This document shows, in pieces, positions 1 through 6,510 of a stretch of 40,931 nucleotides of DNA. The notes beneath the pieces were generated by a model that worked only from the letters and a program-made list of their open reading frames with translations, did no database searches and was not told the DNA's origin. The DNA is from a bacterium. Its GTDB lineage: Bacteria > CSSED10-310 > JAFGSJ01. The stretch is taken from positions 1-40,931 of the forward strand of contig JAFGSJ010000064.1 of the NCBI GenBank assembly GCA_016934675.1, in the 5' to 3' direction. Position 1 is the stretch's first letter. Every line of letters begins with the position of its first letter. The translations under genes and the position numbers were made by a program.

Positions 1-83
1 CCTCTGGAGGGGGTCGGGGGGAGGAATTTCAAAAAATTCAATAAAAACAACAAGTTAATATTTCGAGAACTCCACCCCCTGAA

Positions 84-101
84 TCCCTCGCCAGCGTGGG
101 A
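84..101. repeat. Small REP-like palindrome
   Basis: TCCC-T-CG, loop CCAG, CG-T-GGGA forms a hairpin with one T-T mismatch. It resembles the short palindromic repeats that litter intergenic DNA in many bacteria. It is not followed by a T-run, so it is not an obvious intrinsic terminator. Confidence 0.4.
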
Positions 102-124
102 CAGCACCTGACATCGTTTTTTGA

Positions 125-249
125 GATTAAATCGACAGCCCCTTTACGCGGCTTCCCGATGTTAAACAAGAATCCTGAAACTCAATTCCATCCCAGAAGC
201 TGAAGATTCTTAATCTCGACCCGCTAAAAGGGGGAACTCATACAATTGC
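125..249. repeat. Direct repeat, copy A
   Basis: This stretch recurs at 579-724. The first ~90 bp align without gaps at an offset of 454 with only scattered differences. The copies then diverge (copy B carries about 20 extra bases) and re-align over GGGGAACTCATACAATTG. In both copies the minus strand keeps a short open frame ending in KGLSI-stop, so the unit may derive from a gene tail, but no family is recognised. Confidence 0.8.
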
Positions 250-302
250 CTACATTCGGGTCCGCAGCTGTGTCTCCGGGGGACAGTCAAACACCAACTG
301 CT

Positions 303-488
303 GCGTAGCAGCACGCACCGCAGGTCCGAAGAACCAGGCTTCAGCCTGGTTTCGGGCAGAACAGGAATCATGGGCTGCGACGCTGCCCTTGTACTATGCA
401 AGATGGCAGCTACGCAGCCTGAGGCTTTGGGCTGGGGGGCACCACCTTGAAAGGCGGTGCTTCGGACCTGCGGTGATCGTCGCTACGC
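303..488. other. Cloverleaf-like structured element (possible ncRNA or MITE)
   Basis: An outer stem joins 316-331 to 460-475 with 16 perfect base pairs. It continues past a 6x6 internal loop into a 7-bp stem (303-309 with 482-488). Three hairpins lie inside: 332-339/344-351 (8 perfect pairs, TTCA loop); 373-387/405-419 (7 + 6 pairs around a 2-nt internal loop, extended by CTTG/CAAG at 388-391/399-402); and 439-446/453-460 (GCACC/GGTGC plus CC/GG). The third shares its last base, C460, with the outer stem. Together they make a four-way junction of about 186 nt between the two copies of the direct repeat. No protein-coding signal explains it. It could be a structured RNA, a non-autonomous mobile element or a gene-cassette-like recombination site; the transcribed strand cannot be decided from sequence. 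Confidence 0.6.
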
Positions 489-578
489 GACGAAAATAGT
501 GGTGGATCAATTTGAGAGATCATGTTCGCATCTACCACATTATTATCAAAAGGGTAACATGAAGAGGTAACGCAGCAT

Positions 579-724
579 GATTAAATCGACAGCCCCTTCA
601 CACGGCTTCCCGATGTTAAACAAGAATCCTGAAACTCAATTCTATCCTCGAAGCTAGAGATTCGTGTTCTCGCCCCCTGACCTGTCCCGAGCTTGTCGAG
701 GGAAGGGGAACTCATACAATTGTA
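579..724. repeat. Direct repeat, copy B
   Basis: Second copy of the repeat at 125-249. It contains an insertion around 675-705 that includes a GAGCTTGTCGAGGG-type motif, often seen as a dispersed intergenic repeat in bacteria. The downstream flanks of the two copies are unrelated, so the repeat ends near 249 and 724. Confidence 0.8.
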
Positions 725-922
725 CCAGGATGTGTGTTTGCATGCATTCGAAAGCGAATCGACGGGAGCTCGTCTTTCTTTTAAAGAGGAAAAACAAGCC
801 CTCAGAGCGGGCATTGTGATGACATTGATGATCATCTTGACTGTCCTAGAACCTCGAGACCGAGCTGGCCACCCTATTTCGCAATTGCCGAGGCATGATC
901 AATGAACGTGCCCCCTTTCTTT

Positions 923-1604
923 CTAAGGAGAGCCAATGATGACGCCATTGTAGAACCAGGTGTCGTCTTTGACTATGGAACCGGGACCGTTCCCAAACAG
1001 GACCGCTTTATACTTTTTGGGCATGTAAGCCATGACTGACATCCTTCTATAAGAGGGGTTATGCGGGGTTTCGATCTTTTGCCAATCGTTCCCATCGTAT
1101 TCCCATGTTTCTACAAAGGAAGTATAGAGTGTCCCCCCACCGTAGAGTATGGTTTTTTTCCTGAACCGATCATAACAATATGCTACCTTATCTCGAAGGG
1201 GTAAAACCTTGGTCGGTGTGTTGATTTTGACCCAACCGTTTGTCTGGTCATACTCCCAGGTATCACAAAAATAGCTCATCCCGACCGAGCCGCCATGCAA
1301 AACAGTCTTGTGGCGATGGGCATCATACACCATTAACGTTTTCTTCAAAAGAGGTATAAGCCCAGTTATAGAGGGTACCCTCATTGGTCCGACAACCGGA
1401 AGTCATGTCACCGTCCGTATCCACCAGACAGATTTTACCTCGACCCTGGTCCTGGAAAAGTGCCTTGTGAAATGCCTTTAAGACAGGTAAATCAGTGGTG
1501 CAATCGGTACAACCACTTGAATAGACACTTTTAACGGTGGCGTTGTCCTACTGGTCCAGGGCCGCGGAATAAATTTTTCCGAACACCTGCGAAATGCCGG
1601 ACAC
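923..1604 (-). pseudogene. Decayed secreted/kelch-repeat protein gene
   Basis: The longest intact piece (923-1384) encodes kelch-type blades: VYDAHRHKTVLHGG, then CDTWEYD, KKTILYGGG with VETWEYDGNDW, and KAVLFGNG with DDTWFYNG. These are the Gly-Gly plus Trp pattern of kelch/galactose-oxidase propellers. Upstream, a GTG at 1604 with an AAGGAGGG ribosome site 8 nt before it opens a frame that hits TAG at 1550-1548 after 18 codons, continues as protein-like sequence (VYSSGCTDCTTDLPVLKAF, CLVDTDGD), and enters the kelch frame only after a frameshift near 1340-1380. An internal stop, a frameshift and few blades together indicate a pseudogene. The function of the intact ancestor is unknown; it was probably extracellular. 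Confidence 0.7.
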
Positions 1605-1651
1605 AACTACTTCCCTCCTTCTTTCTCCGTCCTTGTCCGGACATTCGGTGA

Positions 1652-2416
1652 TTATCCGGATGATCCGCTTTTGGTTTTGAGGATCAAGACCAGTTTCTGA
1701 TTCTCGAGGTAGAGCGCTTCGATGATCAAGGGGAATTCTTGATTGGTCGATTTATGGAGACTATCGAGGAATTCGGTCACATGCTGGGTTGAAAAGAAGG
1801 ACTGATTGATGACTGCGAGGTCCTCGTCCGGAATCTGAAAATTGCCGAATTGAAAGGAATGCAGGCTGAATTCGGCTGTGCCTTCATTGACTCTGACGAA
1901 ACAGGTGAAGTCACCGTTCAGGTATTTCTGCTCACCGATCTTGTAGGAATAGGTACAATCCAGGGAGTTGTCCTGGTTAATGACCAGGATGAGGGCGAGT
2001 TGATCTTTCAGGTCCGGGGTGCCGTTGATGAATTTCTGGACCAGATAATTCAATTCTTCCTGAGAGAAGGTCTGAATGAAAGTCTGGGCTTCCTTAGCAT
2101 CGACCGCGTTCTTGATGGAATCGAAGTTATCATCGAGCTGATCGATGACGGTCTGCTCGAGTGTCGTTTCGGTCATGATGACCGGTTCGGTTTCCATCTG
2201 GTCTTCTATGACCTGCCAGAATCGATACATGATATAACCACAAATGCCCAGAAAGATCAGGACCAGGACCAGACAACTGCAACCGCAGGCCGAGCAGCCC
2301 TTGAGCCAGTTCCTTGACCCTTTGGGTTTGCCTTGTGTTGCGGTGAGATTGGTCTGACAATGAGGACATTGTTTGAGTTCTTGTTCGACATAGGCGCCAC
2401 AATTCGGACAAATCAT
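1652..2416 (-). CDS. Zinc-ribbon membrane-anchored protein
   Basis: A 254-residue protein. An N-terminal zinc ribbon (CPNCG at 3-7, CPHC at 17-20) is followed by a second Cys-rich stretch (CSACGCSC) and one transmembrane helix (about 49-66). The rest is an acidic, probably extracytoplasmic domain with no family I recognise, with mixed beta-strand character toward the C-terminus. The start is supported by GAGGGGG 7 nt upstream. It lies 76 bp downstream of clpX on the same strand and may be co-transcribed. Single-helix proteins with a cytosolic zinc ribbon and an outer domain are common and mostly uncharacterised; a sensing or envelope role would be a guess. Confidence 0.75.
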   Translation of the reverse strand: MICPNCGAYVEQELKQCPHCQTNLTATQGKPKGSRNWLKGCSACGCSCLVLVLIFLGICGYIMYRFWQVIEDQMETEPVIMTETTLEQTVIDQLDDNFDSIKNAVDAKEAQTFIQTFSQEELNYLVQKFINGTPDLKDQLALILVINQDNSLDCTYSYKIGEQKYLNGDFTCFVRVNEGTAEFSLHSFQFGNFQIPDEDLAVINQSFFSTQHVTEFLDSLHKSTNQEFPLIIEALYLENQKLVLILKTKSGSSG

Positions 2417-2492
2417 ACTCGGACCCCCTCATTCTGCCACGGACGTGTACCTATACCGAGTCGGATGGTATGTCCGGGAAGCTTTGAACGAG

Positions 2493-3740
2493 TTAACTTG
2501 CTTTCTCATAGACAATGATCGGACGTTCGCCTTGCAGGATCGCTTCCTCATTGACCACACATTCCTTGACGCTGTTCATCGAGGGCAGTTCGAACATGAT
2601 ATCGAGCATGATCTCTTCGATGATGGCCCGTAGTCCACGGGCCCCGGTCCCCCGTTCGAGAGACTTATGGGCAATGGCGACAAGCGCTTCACTGGTAAAG
2701 GTCAGTTTGACTTTCTCCAACTCGAACAGCTTCTGATACTGTTTTATCAAGGAATTTTTAGGTTCCTGCAAAATCCTCATCAGGGCCTGTTCGTCGAGAT
2801 CATGCAAAGAAGAGATGATGGGAACGCGGCCTACAAACTCGGGAATGATCCCGAACTTGATCAGGTCCTGAGGAAGGACCTGGGCGATTATTTGAGAGAG
2901 ATCATGGCTCTTTTTATCGACTATTTTGGCATTAAACCCGACCGAGGTCTTACTCAAACGCTGGCCAATGATCGATTCCAGGCCGATGAAAGCTCCGCCC
3001 ACGATAAACAGAATATTGTTTGTATTTACGGGTAACAATTCCTGTTGAGGATGCTTTCGGCCGCCCTGGGGCGGTATATTGGCAATCGTGCCCTCGATTA
3101 TTTTGAGCAGGGCCTGCTGAACACCCTCTCCGGACACATCGCGGGTGATGGACACATTTTCGCTTTTCCGGGCGATCTTGTCGATCTCATCGATGTAAAT
3201 AATGCCTTTTTCAGCCCGTTCAATATCACCGTTCGCCGCATGAAGCAGTTTCAAAATAATCGTCTCGACATCTTCACCGACATAACCCGCCTCGGTCAAG
3301 GTGGTCGCATCGGCAATGGCGAAGGGCACATCCAGGATGCGGGCCAGGCTTTGGGCCAGCAAGGTCTTGCCACAACCGGTCGGCCCGATCAGCATGATGT
3401 TGCTCTTAGCCAGCTCGACCTCATCGCCTTTTTCGGACCGTGGCGCTGCATAAATCCGCTTGTAATGATTATAGACTGCCACGGACAGTATCCGCTTGGT
3501 CTTTTCCTGTCCGATGACATACGCATCGAGTTTCTGTTTGATTTCCTTGGGTTTGGGTAAAAAGGGCGTGCTGGCTCGAGCCTCACTGATATTCAGGTCC
3601 TGTTCGAGAATCTCGTTACAGAGTTGGATACAGCGGTCGCAGATAAAGACTTTGGGCCCTGCGATCAATTTCCGGACCTCATCATGACTGCGATTGCAAA
3701 ATGAACAATTAAGAGTGATATTTTCTTTTTTACTGGGCAT
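2493..3740 (-). CDS. clpX: ATP-dependent Clp protease ATP-binding subunit ClpX
   Basis: ClpX is the hexameric AAA+ unfoldase that feeds substrates to ClpP. The 415-residue length is normal. The N-terminal C4 zinc domain has CSFC (12-15) and CDRC (34-37). Walker A is GPTGCGKT (119-126) and Walker B IYIDEID (181-187); the sequence continues with the ClpX-typical [16 protein letters not shown] and RGTGARGLR. The tripeptide of the ClpP-docking loop appears as VGF rather than the common IGF, a conservative change. AGAAGGA lies 7 nt before the ATG. No clpP or lon is adjacent; the upstream gene is a YbjN-like protein 47 bp away whose promoter probably also drives clpX. Confidence 0.97.
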   Translation of the reverse strand: MPSKKENITLNCSFCNRSHDEVRKLIAGPKVFICDRCIQLCNEILEQDLNISEARASTPFLPKPKEIKQKLDAYVIGQEKTKRILSVAVYNHYKRIYAAPRSEKGDEVELAKSNIMLIGPTGCGKTLLAQSLARILDVPFAIADATTLTEAGYVGEDVETIILKLLHAANGDIERAEKGIIYIDEIDKIARKSENVSITRDVSGEGVQQALLKIIEGTIANIPPQGGRKHPQQELLPVNTNNILFIVGGAFIGLESIIGQRLSKTSVGFNAKIVDKKSHDLSQIIAQVLPQDLIKFGIIPEFVGRVPIISSLHDLDEQALMRILQEPKNSLIKQYQKLFELEKVKLTFTSEALVAIAHKSLERGTGARGLRAIIEEIMLDIMFELPSMNSVKECVVNEEAILQGERPIIVYEKAS

Positions 3741-3787
3741 GTCCCAGTCCTTCTACCTGCTTATGAATAAACAGATTTAACCATGGT

Positions 3788-4180
3788 TTACGGAACTGTT
3801 ATCCTATCACTGAAATATTTATAGGACTGGACCGCATTGAATGCAATCGATAAAATCGAAGCCTTTAATTCATTTTCATCGAGGTTCTCCAATTGCAATG
3901 TGTCCACCAGCAAAACATAATCATCACTGTCAATAGCATAAGCTCCATGAGTCATCTCGGTAGCATTCAATTCGAGTAATTTTCGAAAAAAGGCAGTGTC
4001 ACTCTGTTCGGGGACCTTGAAAAGTCGCAAGGTGATAGTGATGATAGGATCGGTCAATTGAACCATGATGTTACTGACACGGTCCTCGGGCGATTCTACC
4101 CGCCATAAATCCTCTGCTAACTCCTCGAATGGAAAATTACTGGCATCAAGAAAAATTTCAATGTCCTGTCTGGTTGCCAT
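3788..4180 (-). CDS. YbjN-like protein
   Basis: A small 130-residue alpha/beta protein. The N-terminus (ATRQDIEIFLDASNFPFEEL), a central strand pair (IMVQLTDPIITITLRLF) and the C-terminal helix match the YbjN/type III chaperone-like fold, whose members are cytosolic and of poorly defined, often regulatory role. I chose the ATG at 4180 because AAGGAG lies 5 nt upstream and conserved sequence begins there. A second in-frame ATG at 4213 also has AAGGAG 9 nt upstream and would add MFSRHVSEGVN, so both may be used. It is the first gene downstream of the promoter at 4267-4295 and precedes clpX by 47 bp. Confidence 0.7.
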   Translation of the reverse strand: MATRQDIEIFLDASNFPFEELAEDLWRVESPEDRVSNIMVQLTDPIITITLRLFKVPEQSDTAFFRKLLELNATEMTHGAYAIDSDDYVLLVDTLQLENLDENELKASILSIAFNAVQSYKYFSDRITVP

Positions 4181-4266
4181 ATTTACTCCTTCCGACACAT
4201 GCCGAGAGAACATGAGCGTGTGCTCCTTAATGCAAATAAATCCAGGCTTTTTACGTAGTATAGCTT

Positions 4267-4295
4267 ATTATAACAAAAATCAAAAATGAAGTCAA
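4267..4295 (-). promoter_or_regulatory. Sigma-70-type promoter for the YbjN-like gene and clpX
   Basis: On the minus strand: TTGACT (4295-4290), 17-nt spacer, TATAAT (4272-4267). This is a perfect -10 and a one-mismatch -35 at optimal spacing. Transcription should start near 4260, leaving a leader of about 50 to 80 nt to the two candidate starts. Confidence 0.8.
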
Positions 4296-4574
4296 TAAAT
4301 AAGACTTGAGCAGTTCTTTAAGACTACATTCGTGCTTGTAATCGGTCCTGCGGATATCGTTCCCCGTCGCTTCAACACTCGATTGAAGGTCAGACCATGC
4401 GCCTCAATAAAATTTCCCAGATATTGGGAGCCGACCTTCAGCCGGATGAAAGGACCGAGCACGAGCACCACTCCACCTCGCTCTGGTGTCGCTGAGCACG
4501 AATTGGCCCATAGAATGAGTTCGTTCATTAACTCGTAAAGGCGACATCTCTGCCTGTTGCGCCGCCGATTTAAC
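4296..4574. other. Intergenic stretch without a supported gene
   Basis: Between two divergent promoters. A 78-codon minus-strand frame (4292-4528) has no ribosome site, overlaps the -35 element on its 3' side and matches nothing I recognise. It could be the relic of a lost gene. Confidence 0.5.
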
Positions 4575-4613
4575 TTGACAATAATCCCAAATTGTCGTAT
4601 ATATTGGGATTAT
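4575..4613 (+). promoter_or_regulatory. Promoter and palindromic operator of a leaderless gene
   Basis: TTGACA (4575-4580), 17-nt spacer, TATATA (4598-4603). The predicted start of transcription (about 4610) falls on the ATG (4612-4614), and no Shine-Dalgarno sequence precedes it. A perfect 10-bp inverted repeat, ATAATCCCAA (4581-4590) and TTGGGATTAT (4604-4613), flanks the -10 and reaches into the start codon. A third half-site (ATCCC, 4615-4619) follows inside the coding sequence. This geometry suits a repressor-blocked, possibly autoregulated promoter. Confidence 0.7.
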
Positions 4614-5772
4614 GATCCCTCGATTGCAAAAACCGCTGTTGAGTTCCAGTTTCTTCCTGTTTGGAGCTCGGGGCACTGGGAAGACAACCTTGCTCAAGAA
4701 ACTGTTCGCGCCTGAACGGACTCTGTGGATCGATCTGCTCGATCCTGAACAGGAGCATCGTTATGCCCTCCGTCCCGGAGAATTAAAGGGACAGATCGAG
4801 GCCGGTCGGGACAGGTTTGACTGGGTTGTCATCGATGAAATTCAGAGATTACCCAAGTTGTTGGATGTCGTTCATGCGACCATCGAGTCGCTGGGCACCC
4901 GTTTTGCTTTAACGGGCAGCAGTGCTCGGAGGCTCAAGCAAAATGCGGTCAATTTGTTGGCCGGTCGAGCTTTTGTTTACCATCTCTTTCCGCTGACAAG
5001 TATTGAACTCGGCCCTGACTTTGACTTGATCAGGGCCTTACGGTATGGGACATTACCAAGTTTGTGTCACTTCCAAACAGACGCGGAACGAAAAGCATAT
5101 CTGAGAGCTTACGCGCTCACCTATCTCAAGGAGGAAGTGTGGGCCGAGCAACTCATCCGAAAGTTGGACCCCTTCCGTCGTTTTTTGCCGATCGCAGCAC
5201 AATGCAATGGTGAAATTGTAAATTACACGAATATTGCCCGCGATAGTGGCGCGGATCACAAAACAGTCATGTCTTATTTCGAGATTTTGGAGGACACCTT
5301 ATTAGGTTTTCTGCTTGAGCCCTATCATACTTCGGTCCGCAAACGCCAGCGTCAGTCGCCCAAGTTCTATTTTTTCGATCCGGGGCTTGTGCGGGCCCTC
5401 AGCGGTCTGCTGAACGTTGAGCTGGTAACCAGCACCTATGGTTTTGGTCGAGCATTCGAACATTTCGTTATTTTGGAAATGGTGCGTTTGAATGAGTACT
5501 ATCAGAAGGATTATCGCTTTTCATATCTGCTGACCAAGGATGGGGCGGAGATAGACCTGATCGTGGAGCGGCCTGGAGCCGCCACTGTGCTCATTGAGCT
5601 CACATCAAAAGACCAGGTCGATGAGCGTGATATTCGCACTCTCTCACGTTTTCTGCCCGATTTTCCAGGAGCAGAGGCGTTCTGCCTTTCCCGCGATCAG
5701 GTCCCCAAACGCCTGGGCAACATATTGGCCATCCCCTGGCAGGACGGTCTGAAGCAGATAATAGGTGCCTAA
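4612..5772 (+). CDS. AAA ATPase with C-terminal DUF4143 domain
   Basis: A 386-residue protein of the AAA_14/DUF4143 family. Walker A is GARGTGKT (18-25), Walker B VVIDEIQ (72-78), and sensor-like TGSSARRL (101-108) follows. The C-terminal half carries the DUF4143 pattern: KFYFFDPGLVRAL, GRAFEHFVILE, and a restriction-endonuclease-like DGAEIDLIVERPG followed by VLIELT. The family is widespread, often laterally transferred, and lacks a settled function; roles in DNA transactions or toxin-antitoxin-like behaviour have been suggested. The gene stands alone, with a palindromic promoter running into its ATG. The 3' flank carries a short dispersed-repeat-like stretch, then the duplicated segment, which marks the edge of an accessory region. 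Confidence 0.88.
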   Translation: MIPRLQKPLLSSSFFLFGARGTGKTTLLKKLFAPERTLWIDLLDPEQEHRYALRPGELKGQIEAGRDRFDWVVIDEIQRLPKLLDVVHATIESLGTRFALTGSSARRLKQNAVNLLAGRAFVYHLFPLTSIELGPDFDLIRALRYGTLPSLCHFQTDAERKAYLRAYALTYLKEEVWAEQLIRKLDPFRRFLPIAAQCNGEIVNYTNIARDSGADHKTVMSYFEILEDTLLGFLLEPYHTSVRKRQRQSPKFYFFDPGLVRALSGLLNVELVTSTYGFGRAFEHFVILEMVRLNEYYQKDYRFSYLLTKDGAEIDLIVERPGAATVLIELTSKDQVDERDIRTLSRFLPDFPGAEAFCLSRDQVPKRLGNILAIPWQDGLKQIIGA

Positions 5773-5807
5773 TACCGGCTGCAAACAGAACAGACACTCG
5801 GTACTTG

Positions 5808-6020
5808 TCATATTCTTTTTTCCCTGTGGCTTTGTGGCTCCGTGTGAGCAATGATCTTTGCCGACGCCCGGATCATAAAGGTAATGATGGTAGGTGTGGG
5901 AGTGGGCGTGGGGGACGGTCCATCATCGTCATCATTATCCGAACAGCCTTGAAAGGAAAGAACATACAGTAACAAGACGGTCATACAAATAACTCCCGCC
6001 AATTTGATCCGATCGTTCAT
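5808..6020 (-). pseudogene. Truncated duplicate of the propeller lipoprotein gene (5' end only)
   Basis: The first ~49 codons, including ribosome site AGGAGG and signal peptide (MNDRIKLAGVICM), duplicate the gene at 9727-10872. After TPTPTIITFM the match stops abruptly at 5873 and the frame runs into unrelated sequence ending IAHTEPQSHREKRI. That tail translates the minus strand of a TGTGGCTTTGTGGCTCCGTG-type stretch, which looks like a dispersed intergenic repeat. All propeller blades are missing. It may still be expressed as a short secreted peptide, but is best read as a duplication remnant. Confidence 0.8.
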
Positions 6021-6345
6021 CGTGGTCCTCCTCATACAAGCCCTTTTGTCAACAGTATGGTTCGAAAACTAATCACAAGCCTGCCTCATTCTTACTACAA
6101 AAAACTATCCGAGTCAACGTGTCCATCCGGCAATCAACGGACCAGGACGGTGTTGGTTTCGATTTGTTCGAGTCGGTCATGGAACTGTTGTTTCTGGTCA
6201 TCCGGCGCGTCAGCGATAGCCTGCTTGATTGTCAGGATGGCTTGCTCGGTCTGGCCGAGAAGATAATACAGCACAGCCAGGGTATCGAGAGTATCCGGGC
6301 TGGTTGTGAGTTCGATGGCTTCACGGGCGAGTACGAGTCCTTTTT
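5873..6345. repeat. Segmental duplication, left copy (473 bp)
   Basis: It matches 10725-11197 at a constant offset of 4,852 without gaps. I count 20 mismatches in 473 positions (95.8% identity), 14 of them transitions. It contains the start of the lipoprotein gene, the whole intergenic region, and the 3' end of the solenoid/HEAT/TPR gene. It ends in unrelated sequence on both sides. Confidence 0.95.
6134..6345 (-). pseudogene. Duplicated 3' end of the solenoid/HEAT/TPR gene
   Basis: The minus strand encodes the last ~70 residues of the protein at 10986-14261 (LDTLAVLYYLLGQTEQAIL through IETNTVLVR-stop) with a few substitutions. The frame is open but has no start and none of the upstream domains, so it is a remnant of the segmental duplication. 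Confidence 0.85.
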
Positions 6346-6424
6346 TGATATATAGCTCGTATGATCGTTAGTAGACCCGACCGGGCATATTGATAAGATG
6401 GAGGGTGGAAAGTGAAAAATTTAT

Positions 6425-6510
6425 TTGACATGTAAGAATAGAGATAGTAAAAGTTGGCAGAAAGGTCAGGGGAATGAACATAAAAAACCTGTGAAAAGGA
6501 GGGGACTCTC
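6425..6510 (+). promoter_or_regulatory. AT-rich leader with possible -35 and strong ribosome site
   Basis: TTGACA occurs at 6425-6430, but the best -10-like hexamers downstream (TAGTAA, TAAAAG) are poorly spaced or weak, so the promoter is tentative. AAAAGGAGGGG ends about 8 nt before the ATG at 6511 and is a very strong ribosome site. Confidence 0.35.

Larger units (their letters stand above)
1..922. other. Gene-poor, repeat-rich stretch
   Basis: I find no convincing gene here. The short open frames on both strands lack ribosome binding sites and recognisable domains. The stretch holds a small palindrome (84-101), a pair of ~125-bp direct repeats (125-249 and 579-724) and a strongly structured element (303-488). 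Positions 725-922 hold nothing I recognise; the plus-strand open frame through them starts inside the second repeat copy and looks accidental. Confidence 0.6.

Noticed and set aside
693..905. 70-codon plus-strand open frame
   Set aside because: It starts inside the repeated unit, has no domain and no clear ribosome site. The protein-like stretch is short and unsupported.
3045..3560. 171-codon plus-strand frame opposite clpX
   Set aside because: Antisense shadow of a highly conserved gene; clpX codon structure explains it.
4292..4528. 78-codon minus-strand open frame upstream of the YbjN-like gene
   Set aside because: No ribosome site or family resemblance, and it runs into the predicted promoter. 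Left as possible relic only.
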